Shown in pieces: positions 17,564 to 26,761 of a stretch of DNA of 64,000 nt. Under the pieces are notes generated by a model that made no database searches, was not told the DNA's origin, and worked only from the letters and a program-made list of their open reading frames with translations. Both the position numbers and the translations under genes were made by a program. Each line of letters starts with the position of its first letter. The first letter of the stretch is position 1. This stretch comes from Maribellus sp. CM-23 (GTDB lineage: Bacteria; Bacteroidota; Bacteroidia; Bacteroidales; Prolixibacteraceae): contig NZ_JADWYJ010000001.1 in NCBI RefSeq assembly GCF_021354595.1, positions 473,446 to 537,445 of the forward strand. The letters run 5' to 3'.

Positions 17564-19198
17564 CTACGGGATCATTTCCTTTATAATTTTTCCCTGACAT
17601 TTATCGGGTATCGGTATATTCAGTAATTGGGAAAGCGTAGGCACTAAATCGACCGCCTCGTACTTGCCCCGAATGATCTGATGCGAAATACCGTATCCGT
17701 AAAATACCAGCGGAATATGCGACTGGTCGTTGTAGTTTACACGTTTAAACTTGTATCCGGGCTGCCAGCCTTCTTTTAAAAGGTACAGGAAGTCGCCCGA
17801 GCGGTTTTTGTAATACGAAGTGTACAAAGGCTGAAGCAAGCCGTTGGCAGAACTTCCCTGCTCGAGTTGATGCGCCGGCAACGCCAGCTGAACACCTTCG
17901 AACTGGTTGATAAAATTGGCAGCCGATTCACTGATCTCGTTCAGGTCGAAACCTTTCTTCTTGATCAACTCATGATCGAGGAAAATCTGAAGATCGCTGG
18001 TATGTTCAATCCATTCTTCGGAACCGTAAGTATTGTTCAGGTACAATGTCAGCAAAGCAAGCGCCCGGTCGATGTTAAAATAATCAACCGGCAAATGAAA
18101 TTCGTCTTTCAGGTATTCAACCGGGTACGAGGCCGAAGAATTGGAAGTCAGAAAGAACAACACATTTCCTTTTCCGTACTTCTTTTCCACCCCGTCGATC
18201 AACTCGGCCAGGTATTGATCGAGGTAAAGGTATGAATCCTCCATTTCGAGCGAAGACGGTCCAAACGAGCCGTTTTCATAATCCATTGAAGAGAATACCA
18301 CACTCACAAAATCAGTAACATCGTCATCACCAATCCCTTCGTTGTCCATCAGCTGCAGGGCAAAATCCTTGATCATCAGGTTGGCAGAAGGCGTTGTTTT
18401 AAATGGCCGGAAGTTTTCCGTTTTTTTGATGTATTTATTTACGGCGTGCGGAAATGTATTGAACTCGCCAAAATATCCTCTTTCCAGCAAATAATCATCA
18501 CGCGTAGCTTCGGTATATTCGGTCTCGGGCAATAAGGTCACCCAGTTGCGGTAACTGTAACGGGCCGCGTAGTTCTCGCTGTTAAACAACCTCACCCAAT
18601 CCGGAAAATTACTCACATAAAAAGAACTGGAAATCATCCTTCCCGAAACAATATCGAACCAATAAGCTCCGTCGGCAGCATGACCGGCGCTGAATATGGC
18701 CGACTCGCGGTTCAACCCGACACTAAATACCTTCGATTTCCCCATCGTAAACATCTTCAGGCTATTGGTTACGGTATTCGACAGCAACCGAACCGGCGAA
18801 GCATCACCTTCATCCGTATCTGCGCCTACTGTCATGTAGTAATCGTCTTCCGTACAATCGATTTCTTTCTTTTTAAGCCTGTCGTACCAGGTATTGTTAA
18901 CAATTCCGTGAATGGAAGGAGTAACCCCGGTGTACAAAGTAGCCATTCCGCTGGCATAGTTTTGAGAGTGTAGCGTAAGTTTTACATTGGTACAAACAGC
19001 ACCGTTCGAATAGAGCTTTTTAAATCCGCCCGGCTGAAATTTGTTCCAAAAACGCTGAACGTAATCCGGGCGCATGTTCTCCACCACAATACCGACTACT
19101 ACTTTGGGGCGCGATTCCTGAAATATTTCCTGGGCAACAACTACCGATGTAAAAACAAACTGGGCCAGAAGCCCTGCAATAAATACCTTAACTCTCAT
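17564..19198 (-). CDS. PafA-like alkaline-phosphatase-family protein with a degenerate active site
   Basis: A 544-residue exported protein (signal peptide 1-23, ending VVVAQ) whose whole length follows the PafA/NPP-type alkaline phosphatase fold (VVVGIVVENMRPDY ... ATLYTGVTPSIHGI ... SHIPLVFYGYGI). By motif alignment from memory of PafA, the nucleophile Thr79 position is Tyr81, metal ligand Asp38 is Glu40, His309 is Gly310, and Asp352-His353 is Asn353-Ser354. The phosphate-binding Lys162/Arg164 pair is Asn163/Glu165. Only Asp305 (Asp306 here) clearly remains, and the late GTTH histidine motif is missing. It is therefore probably a non-catalytic or repurposed member. The ATG at 19198 gives a proper signal peptide; GTG at 19210 is the alternative. 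Confidence 0.85.
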   Translation of the reverse strand: MRVKVFIAGLLAQFVFTSVVVAQEIFQESRPKVVVGIVVENMRPDYVQRFWNKFQPGGFKKLYSNGAVCTNVKLTLHSQNYASGMATLYTGVTPSIHGIVNNTWYDRLKKKEIDCTEDDYYMTVGADTDEGDASPVRLLSNTVTNSLKMFTMGKSKVFSVGLNRESAIFSAGHAADGAYWFDIVSGRMISSSFYVSNFPDWVRLFNSENYAARYSYRNWVTLLPETEYTEATRDDYLLERGYFGEFNTFPHAVNKYIKKTENFRPFKTTPSANLMIKDFALQLMDNEGIGDDDVTDFVSVVFSSMDYENGSFGPSSLEMEDSYLYLDQYLAELIDGVEKKYGKGNVLFFLTSNSSASYPVEYLKDEFHLPVDYFNIDRALALLTLYLNNTYGSEEWIEHTSDLQIFLDHELIKKKGFDLNEISESAANFINQFEGVQLALPAHQLEQGSSANGLLQPLYTSYYKNRSGDFLYLLKEGWQPGYKFKRVNYNDQSHIPLVFYGYGISHQIIRGKYEAVDLVPTLSQLLNIPIPDKCQGKIIKEMIP

Positions 19199-19414
19199 AT
19201 TTCCTTCCACTATTAAGCGTCCAAAAATACGAAATGAAATGGTTCATACAAAGGCAGAATCTGCCGTGTTACATTTTTTCTGAAAATATATTTTCCTGGA
19301 TATCAATCGTTTCTGCCCCCGAAGAAAAATAATCGAAAAAAAATACTTAACCGAGGTAGGGTAAACGCTTTGGGAGACGGTTTACCAACAAAACACTCAA
19401 AATTAAATAATGTC

Positions 19415-20335
19415 ATGAAACGAATTTTTGGAATCTTATTTTTGGGCTTAGCCGTGTTTTTGTTTGCGTGTAACAACGACGACACCAACACACCAACACC
19501 CGACGACGAACTTCTAGCTGAGAAATCGGCACAGGTTACTTTGAACGAAGTTAAAATAGAAGCTGCCACTGCCGAATCGGAATACGAGGTGGAGTTTTTT
19601 GCCAACATGGAAGGACAACTTACCCGCTGGTGGCATTTTGGCAACCGTTTTCAATGGAACCAGAAACTCAGGTACAAAGCCAGCCACTGCCCTAATGTTT
19701 CCATTGGTATGGAGGTAGAAGGAGACTACCCGAAAACGCTTACACTTGATTATGGCGACAGCACAGTTCTTCGGAACGGGAAAGTGCTGAGCGGAATTAT
19801 TGAGATCTACATTTCGGCTCCGCGCTATTCGCAGGACTTCGAAAAAACAGTTACCTACACCAATTTCACGGTTGATTCGGTAACCATCAATGGCTATACA
19901 TCCATCATCGTCGACAAGGTAGACACTCTATTCCGTCAGCACATTTCGGAACTTACCTTTACTCTGGCCGATGGCACCGTAATTGAAAGGTCGTCGGAAC
20001 GCATCTGGCAATGGCTGGCAGGCATGGACACTGAAGATGATCAGAGTGACGACGTAATAATAATTACCGGCGGAGCCACGGCAACGATGACCAAAGACGG
20101 AGTAACTGACACCTATGTAAAAGAAATTATTAATCCGCTTAAAAAAGTGTACGATTGCCGCTACATTGTGGAAGGAACCATTACGATTACGCTGAACGGC
20201 ACGGTGATAAGTACACTGGATTACGGCAATGGCGAGTGCGACGAGGTTGCTACAATGACCGACAGCGAGGGCAATGTGCAGGAAATAGACCTGGCAAGGC
20301 ATCAATTCAGAAACAAGCATCAATCCGGTAAATAA
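19415..20335 (+). CDS. Putative lipoprotein of unknown function
   Basis: A 306-residue protein with a lipoprotein signal (LFLGLAVFLFAC, lipid-modified Cys about residue 19) followed by a Asn/Asp/Thr-Pro-rich spacer, which suggests an outer-membrane lipoprotein. The mature part is beta-rich with repeated short strands, including TVTYTNFTVDSVTINGY and YIVEGTITITLNGTVISTL. The last contains a DYGNGECDE-like segment seen in other Bacteroidota lipoproteins of unknown function. The ATG at 19415 is chosen because it starts the lipoprotein signal. A terminator separates it from the sigma-factor gene downstream, so it is probably its own unit. Confidence 0.7.
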   Translation: MKRIFGILFLGLAVFLFACNNDDTNTPTPDDELLAEKSAQVTLNEVKIEAATAESEYEVEFFANMEGQLTRWWHFGNRFQWNQKLRYKASHCPNVSIGMEVEGDYPKTLTLDYGDSTVLRNGKVLSGIIEIYISAPRYSQDFEKTVTYTNFTVDSVTINGYTSIIVDKVDTLFRQHISELTFTLADGTVIERSSERIWQWLAGMDTEDDQSDDVIIITGGATATMTKDGVTDTYVKEIINPLKKVYDCRYIVEGTITITLNGTVISTLDYGNGECDEVATMTDSEGNVQEIDLARHQFRNKHQSGK

Positions 20336-20351
20336 AGTATATAAAAGAGTG

Positions 20352-20382
20352 CCCGGGAAGTATAACTTTCCGGGTGCTTTAT
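20352..20382 (+). terminator. Intrinsic terminator after the lipoprotein gene
   Basis: A 9-bp stem (20352-20360 with 20366-20374, one G-U pair, extendable outward) with a 5-base loop is followed by the T-rich GCTTTATT. It isolates the lipoprotein transcript from the sigma/FecR operon. Confidence 0.7.
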
Positions 20383-20396
20383 TCTGAATTCTGCTT

Positions 20397-20404
20397 TATC
20401 TTTG
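20397..20404 (+). promoter_or_regulatory. Candidate -7 box of the ECF sigma operon
   Basis: TATCTTTG fits TAnnTTTG exactly and lies between the preceding terminator and the TTG start at 20420. Transcription would begin about 20411, giving a nearly leaderless message. No good -33 TTTG is evident upstream. Confidence 0.4.
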
Positions 20405-20419
20405 AGGAAACACCATTGA

Positions 20420-20923
20420 TTGAAGGCCATTTTGACGCAACAGGAATTTAAAGAACTATTCGAATTGCATTTTGCCCGGGTTCGCAACTATGTTTTCTAC
20501 CGATCGGGAGACACCGAAATTGCTACCGACATTGCCCAGGAAACTTTTATGAAAGTGTGGGAAAAGAATGGATCTTTTTCTCCTGACCGGATAACCGGCC
20601 TGCTTTATAAAATTGCCAACGACCTTTTTATCTCGCATTACCGAAAGGAGCAACGTTCTTTCCAGTTTTTTAAACATTACCGGCCCGAAAAAGAAACCCG
20701 CTCACCGGAAGACGAAATGGCATTTGAACAGTTAAAAAGCAGGTACGACAAGGCTCTGCTACACATGCCGGAAAACCAGCGAACAGTATTTTTAATGAGC
20801 CGGGTTGAAAACCTGAAATACACCGAAATTGCAGAAATGTGTATGATCAGTGTAAAAGCGGTGGAAAAACGAATGAAAAAAGCACTTGAATATCTTCAGG
20901 TGAATTTGAAAACCAATGAATAA
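20420..20923 (+). CDS. ECF-type RNA polymerase sigma-70 factor
   Basis: A 167-residue ECF sigma factor with region 2 (FELHFARVRNYVFYRSGDTE, then ATDIAQETFMKVWE at about 35-48) and region 4 (MSRVENLKYTEIAEMC, about 127-145). It lacks sigma-1 and sigma-3, as expected. The start must be TTG at 20420 because an in-frame stop lies directly before it and no ATG is near. It overlaps the FecR-like anti-sigma gene by 8 bp and that gene overlaps the TonB receptor, the classical cell-surface signalling arrangement in Bacteroidota. It probably switches on this receptor operon. Confidence 0.93.
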   Translation: MKAILTQQEFKELFELHFARVRNYVFYRSGDTEIATDIAQETFMKVWEKNGSFSPDRITGLLYKIANDLFISHYRKEQRSFQFFKHYRPEKETRSPEDEMAFEQLKSRYDKALLHMPENQRTVFLMSRVENLKYTEIAEMCMISVKAVEKRMKKALEYLQVNLKTNE

Positions 20924-21779
20924 TAAAAGTATACATAGCGAAGATTCTTTGAACAACCAACATTCCTTTTTGGGGAAAGGAAAAATTGCCTGGGAAAAAT
21001 CGGATGCGGAAGTGTGGGCCGAACTGGAAAAGAAAATCACAGCTCAACCAGCCGGAAAAACAGTACAGTTTCGCACGCAAACTACCCGGTGGTCGGTGGC
21101 AGCGGTATTCCTGGTTCTTGTTGGGCTGGCCGGGATAGCTGCCTTTTATTCAAAAACCATTGAAACCCTGCCCGGAGAACACCTTACCGCTCTTTTGCCC
21201 GATGGCTCAAAAGTGGAACTAAATGCCGGCTCCACACTCACTTATTATCCGCTGAGATGGAAACTGCAACGAAAACTGGATTTTGAGGGAGAAGGATTTT
21301 TCAATGTACAGAAGGGGAAAAAATTCCTGGTTCAATCAAGCAACGGGACAACGCAGGTGCTGGGAACTTCATTCAATATTTATGCACGCGACGAAAACTA
21401 CCGCGTTACCTGCCTAACAGGGAAAGTGGATGTTAGCACTTTAACAGGCGAGCACATTGTACTTTTACCCAATAACCACGCTGAACTGGAAGAGGGAAAA
21501 CTCGTGGTGAAAAAGATGTTTAATCCGGAAAGTACCATTGGCTGGACCAACAACCAGTTCTTTTTTGCAGGACGCCCGTTAAAGGAAGTAATCGACGAAA
21601 TTGAACGACAATATGCTGTTACCATAGAACTTGACCCTCAGTTAAATAATCGTAACTTTGGAAGCAATTTTTCAAAAAAGCCCAACGTTGAAGAAGTGCT
21701 GGGTCTTGTTTGCAAACCCATGAACCTTAAGTTTGTCAAACAATCGGAAAACGTATACCGGATCGTTGATAAAAGTTAA
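20916..21779 (+). CDS. FecR-family anti-sigma regulator
   Basis: A 287-residue inner-membrane protein: cytoplasmic N-terminus (1-50, with WEKSDAEVWAELEKKI), one membrane helix (about 53-70, WSVAAVFLVLVGLAGI), a FecR domain (about 80-180; GEHLTALLPDGSKVELNAGS and GTSFNIYARDENY) and a C-terminal DUF4974-type domain (RPLKEVIDEIERQY). It holds the ECF sigma factor until the TonB receptor signals through its N-terminal domain. Translational coupling is suggested by overlaps with both neighbours. Confidence 0.93.
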   Translation: MNNKSIHSEDSLNNQHSFLGKGKIAWEKSDAEVWAELEKKITAQPAGKTVQFRTQTTRWSVAAVFLVLVGLAGIAAFYSKTIETLPGEHLTALLPDGSKVELNAGSTLTYYPLRWKLQRKLDFEGEGFFNVQKGKKFLVQSSNGTTQVLGTSFNIYARDENYRVTCLTGKVDVSTLTGEHIVLLPNNHAELEEGKLVVKKMFNPESTIGWTNNQFFFAGRPLKEVIDEIERQYAVTIELDPQLNNRNFGSNFSKKPNVEEVLGLVCKPMNLKFVKQSENVYRIVDKS

Positions 21780-24316
21780 TGCTAAAATCAGGTTATCTGG
21801 GAATTTTGCTGCTGCTCGTGTTTCAGCTGGCCGCGCAAACACCCGAAAGAATAAACGTAACTGCCCGAAAAACCCCGCTGAATCAGGTGCTGCTTGATCT
21901 AAAAGAAAGTTATGGCTTTCAGTTTGCTTTCGACAACGACCTGCTTTCCCAATACCCGGTTTCAGCCAACCGCGAATTTAAAACGGCAGAAGAGACTCTT
22001 CTCTTTTTAATCAAAAACCTTCCGCTGGAGCTTGAAAAATCGGACGATGTATTTCTGATCATCCCCCGGCAACCAGAACCCGAAACAACCGACACCCAAA
22101 TCTCCGGCCAGGTACTGGAAGCATTTACAAGCGAGCCTTTGCCTTTTTCCTACGTTTCGGTAAACCGCACCCCGGTGCAAACCGACCAAAACGGGAACTT
22201 CAATTTTATCGCTTCCACCGATTCGAGCTTTGCCCTGCGAATATCGCACCTTGGTTATTTTGTTTACGACACGGTGGTTTCAAACAGCTTAAACCGGAGA
22301 TTCTTTTTGATGCCGCGCATAGAGAGTATTCGCGAAGTCAAGGTACGTGGCAATCCCATCGAAAGATCAACCCTGATCGGCGACCGCGCAGGTTACATGA
22401 AGATCAACCACCAGATTGCTCCCATCCTTCCCGGGCACGGCGACAATTCCATTTTCAATTTACTACGGCTGATGCCCGGAATTCTGGCAGCTGGCGAACA
22501 ATCCAACAACCTGTTGATTTGGGGTACCTACGAAGGGCAAAGCAAAATTCAGTTTGATGGTTTTACGGTTTTCGGGTTAAAAAATTTCAACGACAACATT
22601 AGTGTTGTCAACCCTTTCATGGTAAAAAATATTGAAGTGATGAAAGGCGGGTACGAAGCCCGTTACGGCGACCGGGTGGGTGGAATCATTGATATTACAG
22701 CCAAAGACGGCTCGCTTCAAAAATCCGGTTTTATCCTGAACATTAATTCCAACACCGTGAATACCATGGTGCAAACGCCCATCGGTAAAAGATCGTCGTT
22801 GATTGCGGCCTACCGCCAAACCTATTACCCGCTTTACGATCCGGCCAATCTTTCCTTTTTCACACGCCGCCCCAGTGGCTCCGGAAAAGGCAACAACCCC
22901 GGGCAAAACATCCTTTCATCTTCGGTCGACTTCAACGTAAAACCTGATTATGTATTTCGCGATGCCAACCTGAAATTTTCGCACCGACTAAAAAACAAAG
23001 GACAATTTTCGCTCAGTTTATACGGAGGTGGCGACGATTTTAACTACGACATGGAAGGAGAAGTAGCAAGAACCATCATTACCCAGTCGGAAGGAGAAAA
23101 AAACCAGCAGATTGGAAGTTCAGCTCAACTCAGCTACCCGTGGCACAACGGCAGCGTTACAAATATAACTGCCGCCTATTCCTACTTTCAACAGAAATTC
23201 TCTGAGAAAAATGAGCTTTTTAATACCCGGACAGAAATTTCGCGGATTACACGACAAGCAGATTCGGAAAACCATGTGGATGAAATCAGGGTCAACGCAG
23301 AACATACCTTTTCATTCAGAGAAGGGCACAAGCTTATTTCTGCGTTGGGAGTGGTAAGCAACGGCGTACAACTCAACCGAACGACACTGGAAACAAACAC
23401 CTTAAATTACGACCGCTCCTATTCTCGGATTGTCGCCTACCTCCAGGACGAGCTTCCGCTTGGCAATATTCTGAAGTTGACGGCAGGCGTGCGAGCCAAC
23501 TACGCCACCGATCGAGGGAAATGGTACGTTGACCCACGGGTATCAGCCTCGCTAAATATTACAAACGATGTAAAATTCAATGTTGCGTGGGGAACCTACC
23601 ACCAGTTTCTGGTAAAAACAACCGTGGTGGATAGCCTGAATAATTTTACCGACTTCTGGATCAATGCCGACGAAGGGAACATTCCGGTATTGAATGCAAT
23701 GCACTCGGTTGCCGGGCTGGCCTACAACCATAGTGGTTGGACCGCCAGCATTGAAGGATATTACAAAACCACCAACGGACTAACGCGCTATTACGCCGAG
23801 AACAAACGTTTCGACGCCGGTTTTTATGAAGGCAAAGCCCGGACTTACGGCATGGATGTTTTTCTGAAAAAAGAATACAAACGCCACATGGCCTGGGTGT
23901 CGTACTCGTATTGCCAGGCCGACGAGCATTTCCCTGTCTATTTGCGGGAATACTACCTCCCGGCTCCTCAACAGCAAAAGCATGAGCTAAAACTGGCAGG
24001 AATCCTGAATTACAAATCCTTTTATTTTTCAAGTAGTTATGTCTACGGATCGGGGTTCGAGCGCTTTGACATTGAAACCGAGAGTGGTAAAAAACTGGAT
24101 CAACCCTACAAACGTCTGGATGCATCGCTGGTTTATAAATTCAAACCTGGCAAAGTGAAAGCCGAAGCAGGAATTTCCGTTTTGAACGTGCTTGATACCA
24201 AAAACATCAAATACTCCAACCTGCGATTAACTTCTACCGACGATCTGGATGTGGTAGGCGTTTATACCGATGCTGTTTCCTTTACCCCGGCCATCTTTCT
24301 GAAGGTTGAATTCTGA
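21779..24316 (+). CDS. TonB-dependent outer-membrane receptor with STN signalling domain
   Basis: An 845-residue outer-membrane receptor. Signal peptide (1-20, ending LAAQ), STN domain (about 22-90; PLNQVLLDLKESYGFQFAF), carboxypeptidase-regulatory-like domain (about 103-180), plug (NPIERSTLIGDRAGYM onward, with FDGFTVFGLKN and VMKGGYEARYGDRVGG), then a beta-barrel ending in VEF. The STN domain fits signalling to the FecR/sigma pair upstream. There is no SusD-like lipoprotein downstream and the receptor is shorter than SusC proteins (about 1000 residues), so it is not a typical glycan-uptake pair. The substrate is unknown. Confidence 0.92.
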   Translation: MLKSGYLGILLLLVFQLAAQTPERINVTARKTPLNQVLLDLKESYGFQFAFDNDLLSQYPVSANREFKTAEETLLFLIKNLPLELEKSDDVFLIIPRQPEPETTDTQISGQVLEAFTSEPLPFSYVSVNRTPVQTDQNGNFNFIASTDSSFALRISHLGYFVYDTVVSNSLNRRFFLMPRIESIREVKVRGNPIERSTLIGDRAGYMKINHQIAPILPGHGDNSIFNLLRLMPGILAAGEQSNNLLIWGTYEGQSKIQFDGFTVFGLKNFNDNISVVNPFMVKNIEVMKGGYEARYGDRVGGIIDITAKDGSLQKSGFILNINSNTVNTMVQTPIGKRSSLIAAYRQTYYPLYDPANLSFFTRRPSGSGKGNNPGQNILSSSVDFNVKPDYVFRDANLKFSHRLKNKGQFSLSLYGGGDDFNYDMEGEVARTIITQSEGEKNQQIGSSAQLSYPWHNGSVTNITAAYSYFQQKFSEKNELFNTRTEISRITRQADSENHVDEIRVNAEHTFSFREGHKLISALGVVSNGVQLNRTTLETNTLNYDRSYSRIVAYLQDELPLGNILKLTAGVRANYATDRGKWYVDPRVSASLNITNDVKFNVAWGTYHQFLVKTTVVDSLNNFTDFWINADEGNIPVLNAMHSVAGLAYNHSGWTASIEGYYKTTNGLTRYYAENKRFDAGFYEGKARTYGMDVFLKKEYKRHMAWVSYSYCQADEHFPVYLREYYLPAPQQQKHELKLAGILNYKSFYFSSSYVYGSGFERFDIETESGKKLDQPYKRLDASLVYKFKPGKVKAEAGISVLNVLDTKNIKYSNLRLTSTDDLDVVGVYTDAVSFTPAIFLKVEF

Positions 24317-24439
24317 TATCCGTTACAGGAAAGATAAGTGTTAAACTTCAAGGATATTTTTCCGTTTTTTAATTTTTGCTGAACTAAAATTCATCAAAAT
24401 GGTTAGTTTAGGCAAAACAAAGTTCTTTAATACATTTAT

Positions 24440-25957
24440 ATGAATAACAAATACCTTGCGAGATTTTTAAACATCGTAGAAAAGGGCGGCAATACCCTTC
24501 CGCATCCCGCAACTCTATTTGCTCTTTTTGCTTTATTGGTAGTACTTCTATCGGGATTCCTCAGTCTTTTCGATATCCATGCATTACACCCCCGTACCGG
24601 TGAAATGATAGAACCGGTGAACCTGATGTCGAAACACGGCATAGGCCGGATATTGGAACAAATGGTCACCAATTTTACCAGTTTTGCTCCTCTGGGAACC
24701 GTTCTGGTAGCCATGCTCGGAATTGGAATTGCAGAAAGCAGTGGTTTTATTGCCACCGTACTACGTTTGCTGGTAACATCAGCACCCAAACGCCTGTTAA
24801 CATTCGTCATCGTTTTCTCCGCCATATTATCAAACACTGCCAGCGAAGTTGGCTATGTACTGCTAGTGCCACTGGGCGCTATCATTTTCCTGGCTGTTGG
24901 ACGACATCCTCTGGCGGGAATGGCTGCCGCTTTTGCCGGAGTTTCGGGCGGATACAGCGCCAACCTGCTACTGGGCACCATCGACCCTCTGTTGGCAGGT
25001 CTTTCAGAAGAAGCTGCCCACATTATCGATCCAACATACATGGTAAACCCAGCTGCCAACTTCTATTTTATGGTGGTTTCCACCTTCTTTATCGCCATTG
25101 CCGGAACCTGGGTAACCGAAAAAATTATTGTTCCCCGTTTGGGTGTTTACGAAGGCGATGAAAAACCGGAAGAATTACGAAAACTAAATTATTACGAAAA
25201 GCGCGGGCTCAAATTCTCCATTGTCGCCGGTGCTGCGTTAACGGCCTTTATTTTAATCGGAATTTTGCCGCAAGACGGCTTCCTGAGAGGCGAAAACGGC
25301 GATGTTCTGCATTCGCCCTTTTTACGGGGAATTGTAGCCATTATTTTTATTGCGGCTGCCGTTTTAGGTGTGGCCTACGGTATTGGCGCAAAAACCTACA
25401 AGAACGACACCGATGTAATGAAAGGCATGGGGAAAGCCATGGAAACCCTTGGTATTTACATTGTTCTTACCTTTTTTGCAGCTCAGTTTGTGGCTTATTT
25501 CAAATGGACCAACATTGGGTTGATCTTTGCCATCGAATCGGCACACTTTATCAAATCACTGGAACTGGGATCGATCCCGTTGATGATTGCTTTTATTGTT
25601 TTGGTGGGAATTCTGAACCTTTTTATGGGAAGCGCTTCGGCCAAGTGGGCCATTCTGGCACCGGCCTTTATCCCCATGTTTATGTTGCTGGGCTATTCTC
25701 CGGAGTTGGTGCAAAACACCTACCGTATTGGCGACTCGGTTACGAATATAATTTCGCCCATGATGTCGTATTTTGCGTTGATTGTGGCATTCTTTCAGCG
25801 TTACGATAAAGGCGCCGGAATTGGGACAATCATTGCCACGATGCTGCCCTATACGATTTTCTTCTTTATCGTCTGGGTATTGTTGCTGGTCGCTTGGTTA
25901 TTACTTGGCTGGCCCGTAGGACCCGACTCAGGACTTTTTTACCCGGCAGCAGGATAA
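24440..25957 (+). CDS. AbgT-family transporter
   Basis: A 505-residue inner-membrane protein of the AbgT family, named for p-aminobenzoyl-glutamate uptake; MtrF-like members export sulfonamides. Features include the N-terminal [17 protein letters not shown], the helical hairpin motif [20 protein letters not shown] and the late [16 protein letters not shown] segment with PSLQ-like surroundings. About nine to ten helices are visible and the length is normal. It starts 123 bp after the TonB receptor and could be read through from that operon, but is more likely separate. A hairpin (25945-25974) spans its stop codon. Confidence 0.92.
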   Translation: MNNKYLARFLNIVEKGGNTLPHPATLFALFALLVVLLSGFLSLFDIHALHPRTGEMIEPVNLMSKHGIGRILEQMVTNFTSFAPLGTVLVAMLGIGIAESSGFIATVLRLLVTSAPKRLLTFVIVFSAILSNTASEVGYVLLVPLGAIIFLAVGRHPLAGMAAAFAGVSGGYSANLLLGTIDPLLAGLSEEAAHIIDPTYMVNPAANFYFMVVSTFFIAIAGTWVTEKIIVPRLGVYEGDEKPEELRKLNYYEKRGLKFSIVAGAALTAFILIGILPQDGFLRGENGDVLHSPFLRGIVAIIFIAAAVLGVAYGIGAKTYKNDTDVMKGMGKAMETLGIYIVLTFFAAQFVAYFKWTNIGLIFAIESAHFIKSLELGSIPLMIAFIVLVGILNLFMGSASAKWAILAPAFIPMFMLLGYSPELVQNTYRIGDSVTNIISPMMSYFALIVAFFQRYDKGAGIGTIIATMLPYTIFFFIVWVLLLVAWLLLGWPVGPDSGLFYPAAG

Positions 25958-26195
25958 AAATCCTGCTTGCTGCCCCGTACTGGTTTATTCATGGGCATGT
26001 TTAACACATGCTCTGTATTGATTGTCCTCTGTTGCACTCAAAACAAGCAGAGTGGCGCTTTTATTTCACCCCTTGATATTCTGCGAAGAATACGAGTAGC
26101 AGGTAAAAACGCCGGATTTTGCTCGTAATCAAGACAAAAAGGTTGATTTTTATTCAAAATAATTGAAGATAATGTAGGATATATCAAAAAAAATC

Positions 26196-26203
26196 TATTT
26201 TTG
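26196..26203 (+). promoter_or_regulatory. Candidate -7 box of the response-regulator/polysaccharide operon
   Basis: TATTTTTG matches TAnnTTTG. Transcription from about 26210 would give a leader of roughly 144 bases carrying the hairpins at 26253-26301. The nearest TTG upstream (26163) is too far for a normal -33. The 25958-26353 gap otherwise contains a GGGCATGT/ACATGCTC hairpin near 26000 and no gene. Confidence 0.4.
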
Positions 26204-26252
26204 CATTGGACGCAATTATAAAAAGAACTTAGTAAAAATTAGATTAACAGAG

Positions 26253-26301
26253 TTTTACAGGCATTGCTGTATGCAAAAACATACAGTTTTACGCTGTAAA
26301 A
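26253..26301 (+). promoter_or_regulatory. Leader with mutually exclusive hairpins
   Basis: Hairpin 1 is CTGTATG (26267-26273) with CATACAG (26280-26286). Hairpin 2 is TTTTAC (26287-26292) with GTAAAA (26296-26301). TTTTACAG (26253-26260) is also perfectly complementary to CTGTAAAA (26294-26301), so hairpin 2 and this long-range stem compete for the same strand. The element ends about 52 bases before the response-regulator ATG. No match to a known riboswitch class was recognised. Confidence 0.45.
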
Positions 26302-26353
26302 GTCTCTTATCGTTGCAGTCTGTGTTTTAATTGTTTTACTAAAACGGAATAGT

Positions 26354-26722
26354 ATGAAACGGATTTTAGTGGCAGAAGACAACAGATTAATTCTGGAGAC
26401 GGTAGCACATAGTCTTTCCCGCGAAGGGTACGACATTATTAAAGCAGAAGACGGAAAAGACTGCTTAACAAAACTCGAAAACAACGAGGTGGATTTGCTT
26501 ATCACCGATCTTTATATGCCCAACCTAAACGGGCTGGAAGTGATTTCGAAGTTAAACAGCAACTACAAAAGCCTGATGCCGATTATGGTACTTTCGGCAG
26601 CCGGTGCAGAAGAAAATGTACTGAAAGCTTTCGATATGGGAGCTGACGACTACATGGTGAAGCCATTTAGTTTAATTGAACTTAATGTCAGGGTAAAAAG
26701 ATTGCTGGCATCCAAAAAATAG
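26354..26722 (+). CDS. Stand-alone receiver-domain response regulator
   Basis: A 122-residue protein made only of a CheY-like receiver domain. The acidic pair E8-D9, phospho-acceptor D52 (LLITDLYMP), switch Ser81 and Lys103 (MVKPF) are all present, so it should be phosphorylated. No DNA-binding or enzymatic output domain and no histidine kinase gene is adjacent. As first gene of a five-gene operon for polysaccharide synthesis and export (39 bp before the HEAT-repeat protein), it probably acts by protein-protein contact, perhaps on the HEAT protein or the GT2 synthase. This target is inference. Confidence 0.92.
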   Translation: MKRILVAEDNRLILETVAHSLSREGYDIIKAEDGKDCLTKLENNEVDLLITDLYMPNLNGLEVISKLNSNYKSLMPIMVLSAAGAEENVLKAFDMGADDYMVKPFSLIELNVRVKRLLASKK

Positions 26723-26761
26723 TATTTTTATCCCTTAGGTTCAATTACTAAATCTAATTAA

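Noticed and set aside
25945..25974. Intrinsic terminator at the end of the AbgT gene
   Set aside because: The hairpin overlaps the stop codon but no T-run follows it.
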